A DNA stretch of 64,000 nt, taken from contig CM026568.1 in NCBI GenBank assembly GCA_015143295.1, positions 13,088,607-13,152,606 of the forward strand, given 5' to 3'. This stretch comes from Tetracentron sinense (lineage: Eukaryota; Streptophyta; Magnoliopsida; Trochodendrales; Trochodendraceae). The position numbers were made by a program, and so were the translations under genes. Below the pieces are notes generated by a model, which was given only the letters and a program-made list of their open reading frames with translations, had not been told where the DNA came from and made no database searches. Shown here piece by piece: positions 11,451 through 22,815 of the stretch. Within the stretch, counting starts at the first letter, position 1. Every line of letters starts with the position of its first letter.

Positions 11451-11977
11451 CCCCCACACTTTAAATTATTTCACTAGCCAAATGGGTCAATAAAACATGG
11501 TTAAACTCAATTAACCATTTTTTTAATCATAAATTTAATTTGCAAACTCATACTATAATTAGAATTTAAAAGCAATACACTACATTAGTGTATATGCTCA
11601 ACACCTTTAGAGAAAACTCTTTAGTTTATCTCTTAGTAAATCTTAACGTAAAGGCAATTTATTTATTTTTCCTTCAACCCCCATCATGCTAAAACCATGA
11701 GGAATCGTGCATATGCTCAACACAGAAGAAAAACTTGAGAATCTTATCTCTTTCACTTTACAGTTTACACCTTAGGTATTCAAGATAGAATAACATTGAT
11801 TCTCATATCCTTCAACTTTATTCATTATCCTTCCAATTAATTGTCATTACATATATTTCTTTCCTATTCCTCACGTATCTTAAAGCCCAAACCAATGATT
11901 TTATTGTATACGCTCAACACTCTAAAGCTTCTATTAATTCTCAAGCCTAGAATGCTTCCCATTACTGGATCTACTTC

Positions 11978-12026
<49 letters not shown>

Positions 12027-12849
12027 TATTTCAATATCATGAACCTACAATTATAGTTGTTCTAAGCATTATTTGCGAACACAATCTTTTAACTTGGGTC
12101 CAAGTTAAGTTCTCCTTGGCTCAGATAGAGGTACCTTCACCAACACCCCCACATTTTGGGATAATAATAAAAGATTTTCTAGACTTCTAGAGTTCAAAGG
12201 ATGTCTTATCTCATTCTATACAGAAATCTGGACTTCAAAATTAACAAGTCAACAATAAAGTTTTTTCGCCTTTATTCAAAAGGAGTAACCTTTCATTGTC
12301 TTACACAAAACAAAAAACTTTAGTTGATAATGAAAATTATCCCATGACTGATGTTTGCATCTAAATCTGTGTTTGTTGTATTATTGCATTCAACTACACT
12401 ACAAACACCTAAACACATTCATTTCCAAGAACATCTCAAGTGACACTCAACAAAAATTGTGAGTAGAGCTAATACTCTCGTCTCTATCTCAATAGCTACT
12501 ATCATATATTTTTCTTCAATGACAAGAATTTTTTTTTAATGAATGTAAAACGTCATCATTTATCAAAATCATAAGCCAAAGCATATGATGTTATAAGGAG
12601 GTTGTTGGTGCTAAACCAATATGTCGTTCACATACAAATTTTGCCTACTTTCAAATTTGAGTTTATGTGTAAAACCAGCCTGGACGCACTAATGGAAGTA
12701 GATAAGTTGATTAGTAACGATGCTAATAACATTGGCATACTTATCCCAACCTAGCTAGATTCCCAATTAAATATATGGGTAGTAAACTTTGCTACCACAT
12801 GAAGTTGCCTCATTCTAAAAAGATGTTCCCAACATCAATCCATGTTTGA
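11451..12849. other. AT-rich DNA, unassigned; contains a TA microsatellite
   Basis: No open frame or domain is recognisable. It may be further decayed copia internal sequence, but I cannot show this. A TA run lies at 11980-12024. Confidence 0.5.
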
Positions 12850-13340
12850 TCAATCTTTCGATTTTGCAAAACTAGTCAATTAATATATTGAATGTGCCAG
12901 TATTATTTCTACACCTTCCATCAAGCAGAAGAGATTAACTGTATCCTTGAGTCTCTCTCATCTATAGAGTTCATGAATCAAAGTATTGTAAGAGAACCCA
13001 TTAAGTTATAAGAATTTTTGCATCATCACACTGAAGAGCCTCAAAGCTTCTCACAAGTCTCCCTCTTTACATAGTCTGCAAATAACCACTATGTACAAAA
13101 TCATAGTCGGACCAATACCTAGGTTATGCACTTGAGGAAACATCTCTATAGCTTCTACATTGGGCACGAATTCCATGAATCAATGTGAATATGTAACAAC
13201 ATTTAGCATTTTGGAGAAATACATTTATTATATAGAATATGTCACGGAATAATTGTAAAATTATCACAAAATCCAATTGTGAAAAGGTGCGACATTTGCG
13301 ACTATAACCACACATTCCAAACATTAATTCTAACCCAGAG
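12850..13340 (-). pseudogene. Pentatricopeptide repeat (PPR) protein pseudogene fragment
   Basis: Minus-strand translation from about 13160 downward gives successive PPR-like repeats with in-frame stops. One reads GIGPTMILYIVVICRLCKEG then DL*EALRLFSVMMQK. The next reads GFSYNTLIHELYR*ERLKDT then VNLFCLMEGV. Upstream, LNVVTYS and IHGI-like sequence continues the pattern across a frameshift. PPR proteins bind organellar RNA. At least three stops and one frameshift make this fragment nonfunctional. Both ends fade into unrecognised DNA, and the parent gene is not in this window. Confidence 0.75.
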
Positions 13341-13365
13341 AAGATAGTCACGTTGATGGGTCTCA

Positions 13366-13413
<48 letters not shown>

Positions 13414-14512
13414 TACTAAATGCACCCACAATGAACAAAAGACTCCATATGTAAAAATGGTAGCACGTATTGGCTGTGATGGGAGGTGTTCGGTGGTAAC
13501 AAATCTCTCCTTCCTCTTTGTAGAACTTTTGAATTGACAAAAAGTCTTTTCACTCATTATTTATATGTGATAAACCGTTCAATCCTCTTAAAATTTCCTT
13601 CGCTAGTATATTAATTTCCTTCCCAAATTCCTTGACTAATAAAACAGATTGGACAACATCGACCCCTAACAAGGTTGATTTATGGTCTGGAATTTAAACC
13701 AGTGCTCAACTTTTCCAATTGTTAGACAACAAATTCATCATTTGTTTTTCATGTGGTCACAATTCACAAAGGAGTTTTAACAGTTTACACATTACAATAT
13801 AATATGGTTTGCATCAAACAGATTGGATTTAGATAACAAAAGCTTAGGGTTCATGTTTTATAACCAAATCAAACGATAAAGACTTTTCACCTTAAGATTG
13901 TTAGAAAATATGTATGTCATTTTGAAGGGGGGTGGTATTAATTTTTTTTATGGAAAAGACTAAAAAGGGGTCACTGGTATTTCAAGTTTGAGTTTTAATG
14001 AGGTTTTCTGCAACTTCAATTTAGCCTAAATCTGATATCCAGACCATTCTAAACTGAATGGCTTGAAGGGGTAATAGGTAATAGAGTGAGGATCATCTAC
14101 AAGAAAGAATAGGGGAAGAATAAAGGTATAATTCAGAGGGAGAGAGGAAGAACATTGAAGAACTCCAGTGATAAAGAGCTACTTTTCTTAGGTGAATCCA
14201 TTAATCTCTCTCGGATCAGACTAAATTTTGTTTCTCTTTTTTAGTTATCAATCTTCAAAATCTTGTTTTTCTTTTGATAAGGGATCACCCCTATTTATAG
14301 ATAATCAAGTGGGGTTACAGCTAATGTATTGTCAATAACTGTTTTATAACTAACTTTTGAGAGAGAAAGTATCGGATTTCACCAAGGAAAAGTTAGACTT
14401 TACTAAAACTCCTTCAAGCTTAAAAAGCCTTTCAGATGAGCTCTTCAAAGGTTAAAGGCGGCATGACACTTCATCCTTTAACGAATTTCTTCCAAGACCT
14501 CCAAACCACAAT
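13341..14512. other. Noncoding DNA with a TA microsatellite
   Basis: A TA run occupies 13369-13410. The rest is AT-rich and without recognisable gene or element ends. A TATTTATAG motif near 14291 may belong to an LTR promoter, but I cannot assign it. Confidence 0.5.
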
Positions 14513-15154
14513 TGTCGTGCCCCAAAATACCCTCTAAGAGTTAAGGGATACTTTAGTTGTGACTATACTTAACCTGGCAAACCATCCTGCAGTGAACAAT
14601 GCATAATATGATCTAATAGAAATATAATACAGAGTGCAGAAGCTAAAATATGGCGGAACACAACCAACTTTTTCTTTTCTTTTATAAACCTAACTAGTAT
14701 TCCAAGTTTATACAAAATATGACATGTAAAGGTGGACATGCCCACCTATCAAAATACAAAAGAATGTAACTCTCTCTCTCTCTCAGTAGTCACCCCCATG
14801 GGGCTAATGATCTAAGTCTCTTGCCTCAGCCTGAGGCTCAACTACCGAATCCCCGTATGGTTCTTCCTCGCCGTAGTCCTCCTCAACCGAAGGACCCGGG
14901 GCACAAATGTCAAAAGGGACTCGTGTACTTGCCGACATAAAAGTACGGCTGAGCATGGAATACTCAGCGAGTACAAGCTCCTAGCTAATAATAATAATAA
15001 CGAACAAAACATCATATGCAAGTACTGGAAAGATACAGTTCATAATTATTTTAAGCAACATCATACATAACCATTTATTAAATCACAACTCTAATGAAAA
15101 CCAAACCATCTCTATGAAACATATGAGTCCTTATAAGTTTTCCTTTTCATATTT

Positions 15155-15540
15155 CTTATGAGCCAGAGGTTAGTACCCGCACACCCTAGACTACCAACCT
15201 CTTTGACAGTACAATACTTTTGAGTCTTTTCTTATGAGCCAGGGGTTAGCACCGGCACAATCCTGGGCTACCAACCCCCTTGACAATTTCAATACTTTTC
15301 TTATGAGCCAGAGGTTAATCAACCTCTTTGACAGTTCACATCCTTCTTATGAGCCAGAGGTTAGCACCCGTACATCCCTGGGCTACCAACCTCCTTGACA
15401 ATACAATACTTTTGAACATTTCTTATGAGCCATAGGTTAGCACCCGCATATCCCTGGGCTACCAACCTCCTTGACAATACCATTCTCTTATAAGCAAGAG
15501 GCTAGCACCCTCAACTGGGGCTACCAACCTCCTTGACATT
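15155..15540. repeat. Tandem array, about six units of 46-76 bp
   Basis: Units start CTTATGAGCCAGAGGTTAG at about 15155, 15231, 15300, 15346 and 15422, with a diverged one at 15487. Each contains GGGCTACCAACCTC..TTGACA. Unit lengths vary and units are diverged, so this is not a CRISPR-like array. It sits inside the long LTR-like element. Confidence 0.9.
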
Positions 15541-16384
15541 CCTCCATATGCATGCGTGCTCGTGCATATCTATTAGTGAAAACATGATGACATATACTAT
15601 TTGAGGAGTAACATATAGCATTTCAATTCTTATCACATTCATATGAGAATTTAAACAAGTATATAGAAATATGGTCACAATCGCCATTTTAGGGAAACTA
15701 CATGAATCATGCTTTTTGAACCTTCATTCAATTCAAAGTATTCTCATTCATGCATTTTACCAAGCAAGTGGTGTTCTATATTTTCTTTAGTCCTTTAAAC
15801 TCATAAATTCTTTCCCAAGCATTTCATCAAGTATCACATGTGCATTCATTATGTGAACAATACCCTCCCACCATTTCCATCATTCAACACATCACAATAT
15901 GGCATCCCATCACCTCAAATCCCCTCCTTCATCCATACATTTCACAATTCATTCATATTATCTTGTTATGTTTTAGGGATTTAGCATATTTCAACACAAG
16001 GGAGAAATGGAGAAGAATCAATACACCATATTCACAAGAAAACTAGGTTATTACTATAGTAGCTAGGAAGGGTGTACTAACCTTGAAAATAAAAGAGGAA
16101 ACCTTTGAGAATGCTGGGGAGAATGCTGCCCTAGCTTGGAGAAGGAACTCACACGTGCTTGAGGGTGGATTTGAGGATTCCAAGCCAAATGGATGATCTT
16201 GGGTCTTCAAAATCCTTGATTATCTTCAAGATGATGTCCTAGGGTTCAAAACCCTTTCTCCTCTCTCCCTTTCTCTCAAAAACTCTAAGTATGATGAAGT
16301 GAGGACCCAAGGCTCGTGCAAGCCTTATAAGGCCAAAGGGTGTTGGCCAAAAGACAAAAAAACCCTTCATGAAAATTCTACAAA

Positions 16385-16585
16385 ACGCAATAGACCGATC
16401 GATCGGTGGTTAATACCGAGTGATCGGTCGCCTACTGAGCGACTGGTGTTCTTGACCGAGTGATCGGTCAAAAACACCTTCTCTGGAATTTTTCCCCATA
16501 CAAAAAAGTGCACCAGTCGATAGCTACTGATCAATCGGTTGTGGACCGATCGATCGCTAATATGGACCGAGCGATCGATTGTTTG
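16385..16585. repeat. Cluster of GACCGATCGATCGGT-type palindromes
   Basis: Palindromic or near-palindromic copies: GACCGATCGATCGGT, ACCGAGTGATCGGTC (twice), TGATCAATCGGT, GGACCGATCGATCG, GGACCGAGCGATCGATTG. They are irregularly spaced in AT-rich noncoding DNA. Function unknown. Confidence 0.85.
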
Positions 16586-16877
16586 CAATTTTGACAGTAA
16601 GTCCATTTTTCACCCATTCTCACTACTTGGACTTATTCCACTCCTATGCCAACATCTCCTAAATATGACTAGGACCCTTCTAAGGCCATGGTACGCTATT
16701 CCATATTTAATTTAGTTATTTTATAATAAAATTGTGAAATTTCCAAAGGCTTCCAAGTTCTCCTTTCATGAAAATGGAATTTACAAGGTTCCAAGTTTCA
16801 TAGCCGTTGGAACAGCATTTAATGCAAAAAGATCTGTTGAAAAAGAGTCATTACAGAGTCAAAACGCTTTGTCCCGA

Positions 16878-17345
16878 GTCATCCAGTTGACTGGATGACT
16901 CCATCCAATCATCTGGAACCTTTCAATGTTTTGACCATAACTTTTGATTGGCTTATCGGAATTAAGTGATTCAAATTTCAGTAGACTCAAAAATCAAAGA
17001 GAAACAATTTTTTATCTAATGTAAAAATTCCTAATTCTACTTTATTTTTAGCTACGTGGATCCCAACGTTGACTGGTCCATCTAGGCGACTAGATGGTGC
17101 TCCGGTTTTGTCTCATTCGGTATTTTGACCATAATCTTTGATTGACTTAATAAAATTTGGTGAATCAACTTTGTATTCCATTTAAAATTCAAAGGGAAAC
17201 AATTTTGTCTCTAATGATCAAATCCTAATTCTGCTTTATTCATGGTCAAAATGAGTCCCGAAAATTTTTGGTTTTGAAACAAAATGGCTAGAAAAAAATT
17301 GGCCTATCTAGTCGACCGGATGACCCCATCTAGTCGACTGGATAG
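16878..17345. repeat. Cluster of AGTCGACTGGATGA-type palindromes
   Basis: Related motifs occur at about 16878-16915 (GTCATCCAGTTGACTGGATGAC), 17071-17098 (CCATCTAGGCGACTAGATGG) and 17310-17345 (CTAGTCGACCGGATGAC, CTAGTCGACTGGAT). Between them lie two copies of TTTTGACCATAA..TTTGATTG followed by AAACAATTTT, so a larger unit of about 190 bp is partly duplicated. Confidence 0.75.
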
Positions 17346-17978
17346 TGCAATTTTTGCACAAAATCCATTTTTTGACACTTTAATGATGAGATTTGATTCC
17401 AAGGTCTTCTCCCTCGTCCTAATCAAGATGATTACTATATTTTTTAGTCATTTAAGTGTTTTTCAAGTTGATACTAAGGAACCTAGGGTCAATATAAGTT
17501 TATAAGATTTTCAACAACCAAACTTTGAGGACTTTTTACTCAAGTCCTAAACTCTCTTAAAAGATAAAAAATGATATTCTAAACCTTCTTGAGAGTTGGT
17601 CTTCAACTTGATGTTGGATCTTCTGATTTGACTTCTTTAGCTTCAAGATCATCCTTCTTCTTCAATCTTCATTGATCTTCAATTTGATCCAAATAACTTG
17701 ACTTGATGAAGGATCTTCTCATAGATGGTGTCACTTTCATGTTTTTTCTTTGAATGACTTTGTTAATGCTCTTTATATTCTGATTTTCACAAAAAGTCAA
17801 TAGAGGCATTAGTACCGCATATCCTATTCTATTGGTGTGTTATCATCAAAATCAAGGATGTTACCTTATGTAGAAAACCTATAGGCTAACACACCTTGTT
17901 GAGTTTGGGTTGTTTTAATACTCTAATATGATTAAGTCTTTCATAGTTTTCCTCCAAACTAAATTGCCCTACATCTAA

Positions 17979-17990
17979 TGGTATCAGAGT
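17979..17990 (+). other. Primer binding site-like sequence (initiator tRNA-Met complement)
   Basis: TGGTATCAGAGT differs by one base from the usual plant LTR-element primer site TGGTATCAGAGC. It would prime minus-strand synthesis of the element whose LTR ends just upstream. No gag or pol can be recognised downstream. Confidence 0.5.
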
Positions 17991-19929
17991 CAAAATGGCA
18001 AAAATCAATTCGATGATTTTCTTCCCACTAATGGTATTATTTTGCCTCAAATGTTTAAGCATGGTAAGGCCTTTGGATTTTCATTCAAAGGTAGGGTCAC
18101 TCGTACTTAGCTCTGACTCAAAATGTTGTGTTCCTGACATCATTATTATGAACAAATGCATAACAATCAGTTTAAAACAATAATCCTTATAAATCAAATA
18201 CAGAAAGCATAAAAAATTATTGTTGTCTACTTTATGTCGAAAACATAAATTTGTCATTAGAAACTTGCCCCAATGAAAATATTTTGTGATTCCCAATAAG
18301 AATAAAAATTTGTTTATGTAATTTGGTTCCATATGTTTTGAGTATTTATTTAATATAAAATATCTTTGTTCAATGATTCCTTTGACCTAGAGGGGGGTGA
18401 ATAGGTCTTCCAAGTAATATCTACCAATTTTAATTTTATCGAGTTATTAATCAAAGTTATGGCAAACAGAACAAACAAGTATAGAAGACAAGCAATCCAC
18501 CACACATAAGATTTTTACGTGGAAAACCCTTCCAGGAAAAATCAAGGGACCTAGTCCAGCACAAAATCCACTAAAAGAATAGTTATCAAACACAAGACTC
18601 AAATCTTACCAAACCGAACACCAAACACTGTTCCTCCGTACAGATTCTTCGTAATATAGACCACGAACTTTTCATTTGATCCCTGCAACAACAGCTCCAA
18701 TTCCTCACTGGCCAACTCTTCTTAAAGTTTCCAACCACGATCTCCAAAGATCGATCTCCGTCCTTGACGGCTTTGGAAACGCCAACCAGAACACTCACAC
18801 AGAGTTTTTAAACTAATTTGAAGGTACAAAATAACTCCAGTGGAATCTTAATAACAATGGAGATCAACTGATGTACATCCAAGATAGAACAATTCAATTT
18901 GGAATCAACTAGAGCTTGAGAGAGGAGAACTAAGGCTATCCACCAAGTAGGGATTTAAGAACCCTAAAATCTTTAGAGTAGTCTCTAAAAACTCTTTCAA
19001 CTTCCTTAGAATGAGCTAGGAGATCACCAATTAAATAGCCAACGCAGTAGCACTTGTCAAAACAGAGTTTGGATGATTTTAGAAACAGAAAATACAAGGT
19101 CTGTTTGAACGACCATGAGGGACATTCGAACGGTCTTGAGATTGGATTGATTTGGACAAAAATGGGCCACCAGAGTAGCTACTGGAATTTGCATTATACA
19201 TGTCTGTTTGAACGGCTAGCAGGCCGTTCTTGGGCGTTCAAACGATCCTGCTGGTCGTTTGAACGACCTGTGCTGAATTTGTATAATTTGCACTAAGACT
19301 TCTGCCACTCTATCCAATCTTCCATAAAGACCATCTAAAGGTTATTAAACTTACTTGGGTCAATTTCTAATCACCTAGGGTATATGATTAAAGTTTACTA
19401 AGTCAATTTCACCTAAGGTAACCACTAGGTATCTAGGTCACTTACCATCCTAAGAGTGTAAGCGAAGCTTGAAACCAGCATGTACTTCACTTGGGTCTTT
19501 GAAGCTTCATCTTCACCGAACTTCATCAACTAAAGGAACATCGACACAACACTTACATTGACACTATTTTGACATCGGAATTAAGTCAATACAATCTATG
19601 ACCTTACATAATCATTTAAGTGAAAATAAATGAAAGAAGAGATAAAAAAATATATACCTGAAGAAATGAGGGAACAATTGCCAAATGCTTAATGGAACGG
19701 ATGTCGAAGGTTGAACGGAATGAAACCTTTGTGAGAGAGAATAATACATTGGTTACTAGAAGAAGAAACATAGAAGATTGGAGATTATGTTCAAAATATA
19801 CACGCAAAGAGAGAGTTGATTAGTTCAATCGATGGCCAACAAGAAAGAAGACGGAAAATGAGTTTAAAAAAGAACTACATCAAGAAAAAAAGAAGGGAGA
19901 ATTAAATTTTTTTGTTAATGAACTAGGAT
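17991..19929. other. Retroelement-like noncoding DNA with GTTCGAACG palindromes
   Basis: Contains CCTAGAGGGGGGTGAATAGG near 18389 and TTTTTACGTGGAAAACCC near 18511, phrases common in plant LTR retroelements. At 19098-19272 there is a cluster of short palindromic words: GTTTGAACGACC, ATTCGAACGGTC, GTTTGAACGGCTAGCAGGCCGTTC, GTTCAAACGATC, GTCGTTTGAACGACC. I see no reliable coding frame and no clear element ends. Confidence 0.45.
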
Positions 19930-21301
19930 GTATGTATAAACAAGAATTAAAATCAACATAACGGTGATAACATATCAATAAACAATTACGGTGATTTTCT
20001 AACCATGATTGTATCTCTACGAAAATTTTATTAATTTTTTTTCGAATTCATGACGTCGCAATTATAGTTACGATAAAAATGCGGTTTAATATATAACAGT
20101 GATGGTACCACACTAACAATTACAGTTTTATCCAAACCATAATTGGAACTCTACAAAATTTAATAACTATTTTTTCATGGAGAAATAATACAAGACGTCA
20201 TATAATGTTAATGGTTTATTGTTTAATAATTATGGTTCATATATTTGAATATGAAACGATTTGTTGGACTTAAGATCACATTTTAATATAAATCGTGATC
20301 AAAATGGCAGAATGCAAAGTTACCTATAATCACTGTTAAATAACAACCGTGACAAATATTGTTTTTGTAATCAAGATTCTGGTTTAAACTGTGATTGTAT
20401 ATAAGTTTTTTTTAAGACATCTTCTACAATAACCATAATTATATGAGTATAAGAGCTCTTATGTGCTACTTCAAGTAGAATAAATATCTAATTCTCATAT
20501 TTATTCATGTTCTGATGTTCAAAATATAGCAAAAGATTCATTCTTCTTTGGTGAGAAGCGATAATGATAGTAGAAGACATGCTGATTCTTCAGAGATTTT
20601 CTGTTTAGGGAAAATAGAGACCAGACGAAATAGAGGAAAATGAAGATGTTCTGCTTCAAGTAGCTAGACATCTCATTCTCATGTTTCTTCTTCTTCTCCA
20701 TCATCTAAATGCAAAGATTGATGATAGTGAGAAGGAGGTTGAAGATACTTTTCTTTCTCTTGTGAAAGTTTTGTTGCAGAACACGTTTTTCTTTCTCTCA
20801 CGAAGTTTACATTTATAATAAAGATCTCTTGGCTTAAACTTTCATAAGAGAAAGAAAAGCTTGTTTAGAAACTCCATTAATAAAACGACAAGGAAAATTA
20901 GAAAAGACAAAGGGAGAAGAACACTCTGAAGTTGTTTATTTAAAAATTGCATGCATATATGGAATATTTATAGATAGCAAATAAAATCACGGTTATCAAG
21001 TAATAGCGATCGGAATTCAAATAAATTCTAATTTTATTTTATTTTCAATATAGGATCACAGTTATATTAATAACCATGATTTTTTAAAATATGTATGATC
21101 ATGGTTAGGAAATAACCATGATCTTATATTTCCAGTGACAAATATTTATTATAGTTCATGTATTAACTGTGATGTAAACTCCCTTCAAACATTTTCCGCA
21201 TTTTCTCCCGCAATTTATTAGGGATTCTATCACAGTTCTATTGAACACCATCATTATTCTTCGAAATGCAACCGTGATGAATAAAAATATTTGTAGTAGT
21301 G
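19930..21301. mobile_element. CACTA (En/Spm-type) element, right end with subterminal repeats
   Basis: The right end TTTGTAGTAGTG at 21290-21301 is the reverse complement of CACTACTACAAA, a typical CACTA terminus. Upstream there are more than a dozen degenerate copies, in both orientations, of a subterminal word like AACCATGATT/AATCACGGTT (for example near 20000, 20297, 20387, 20988, 21070, 21110, 21270). A matching left CACTA terminus was not found, so the start is only the first subterminal repeat. No transposase frame is visible. Confidence 0.65.
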
Positions 21302-22045
21302 TTTTGAAATCGTATTTCATAAATATATATACACACGTACTAATAAAAATGCATGTGTGTTGCATGTCAAATATATCAACTGCTTTAATTTTATGAAAAT
21401 TTCACAAAGTTTTGAATAAAAAATAAAATAGTTAATTTCAGATGAGTGAGTCCATGAATTGTTCCTAAAAATATAAGCTAAGGGGATAACATCACACATC
21501 AACTTGTAGCGTATACATATCGATAATTACATAAAATTGTGACAAATTCATGTCATAATCTCCAGTGTTAATTTGAAATTTAGTACAATGCAATTACAAG
21601 CCAATTTATATTTATTAAAAAAAATCTAGAAATTGTTTAGTCTAGTTGAGTAATGAAGAACAAACACTGATTGCTCAATATTTCATTTATGTACATTGAG
21701 AAAAAAATTAATTATCAAAAAATAAAATAAATCAAACTATATGAAATCAAAATCTATAATATTGTTCATTAAAATTAAAGTAAACTAGATAAAAGATATA
21801 GAATGTAATAATTTTAATGGTGTTCATTCCAATTTTAAATTATTCATGCTTTTATGCATATATCACCAATTTACAATTAAACAAAATCAATTTATTTTGG
21901 TGAACATAAGCCTAATGGATACCACTTCTAAAAAGATTGTTTAATAATACATGATTGTAAAAAAAATAATTATTATTTAGATTTTTGTCCATTAAAATTT
22001 TTATTAAACTCTTTAATGGATTTTTTTGGAGGGTAATTTTTATTA
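21302..22045. other. AT-rich DNA, nothing recognised
   Basis: Very AT-rich sequence with no gene, element end or clear repeat that I can see. Confidence 0.6.
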
Positions 22046-22178
22046 AAAAAAGGATGTCTACACCGATCCACTTGAAATTTTTCCTACGGACACCACGGTA
22101 AGTTAAAGAGCAAGAGTCGAACACACGACCACAAGGAGCAAATTCGGGACGCTGGCCAACTACCCAATCCCTAAATAA
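22046..22178 (-). mobile_element. Possible tRNA-derived SINE
   Basis: Read on the minus strand, GGGTAGTTGGCCAGCG resembles a tRNA box A region and GTGTTCGACTCTTGC resembles box B, about 40 bases apart. The 3' side ends in a T-run, as in Au/TS-type plant SINEs. No target duplication was found. Confidence 0.45.
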
Positions 22179-22242
22179 CTTAAGTTAACGTTTTCTATGA
22201 GAACATATTTACAATAATATGAAAATTTTAATTAATTTATAA

Positions 22243-22815
22243 TTAGTAATCTAGGAGAGAGCGGCTGTGGAGGTATTATTTGTGATGCTCATGAGAAGTT
22301 TGTCTTGACTTTCTATGAGTATTATGGTATTAAATCAAATACTATAGTAGAGATTAGAGTTGTTACAATGGATGTACTTTTGTGATAGAATCGGTCTTTC
22401 CAATATTATTGTTGAAAGTGATTTAAAGATTATCATAGAGATGATTAATGAAGATGTAGGACCTATGTGAAACATGCTATTGGTGGAAGGAAATATGTTG
22501 ATTGAAAGAAAAATGTTACATCCTTTTACGCATGTGTTTAGATAAAATAATTAGACTATTGATTTTCTATCTAAAGAAGCTTGCATGAATTTAGATAGAA
22601 TTTTTTAAAGGATTTAAAATAGTACTGCTCAGGGCATGATTCACATTGATCGATACTCTATTTTTAATTCCAGACATTAAGTTTTTATGCCAATTTGGTT
22701 TAAGGGTTAGATTTTTATGTTGCTCCTAATTTTTGTATTATTTCTTCTTTATTTAATAAACTGGTAGGGGTCAGCCTAAATCCCACCCCCACTGAGTGTT
22801 TTTATTAAAAAAAAC
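22243..22815 (+). pseudogene. LINE fragment: RNase H domain and 3' tail
   Basis: The + strand reads GGIICDAHEKFVLTFYEYYG, then EIR, then IIVESDLKIIIEMI in broken frames. This is the RNase H-like domain found at the C-terminus of plant LINE ORF2. The last part, with TTTATTTAATAAACTGG and a terminal A-rich end near 22810, looks like the LINE 3' UTR. It is 5'-truncated and disabled, which is usual for LINE insertions. Confidence 0.65.

Larger units (their letters stand above)
14513..17978 (+). mobile_element. Long LTR-like noncoding element, right boundary unresolved
   Basis: Begins TGTCGTGCCCCAAAATACC, matching the start style of long gypsy (Del/Tekay type) LTRs such as the solo LTR at 27810. 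It shares that LTR's order of parts: a CTCAGC..GTACAAG block near 14960, a tandem array (15155-15540), a CT-rich block, and a palindrome cluster. A primer binding site-like TGGTATCAGAGT lies at 17979-17990, so the LTR could end at CCCTACA (17973). However, the part after about 16800 looks like a different repeat type and may be nested or separate. Confidence 0.5.

Noticed and set aside
13124..13557. Two minus-strand frames with Tyr-Ile repeats
   Set aside because: Their core is a translated TA microsatellite. The PPR similarity lies in a different, broken frame.
15155..15540. Array resembling a CRISPR (repeated CTTATGAGCCAGAGGTTAG with spacers)
   Set aside because: Units and intervals are irregular and diverged, the genome is a plant, and the array sits in an LTR-like element; it is an ordinary tandem repeat.
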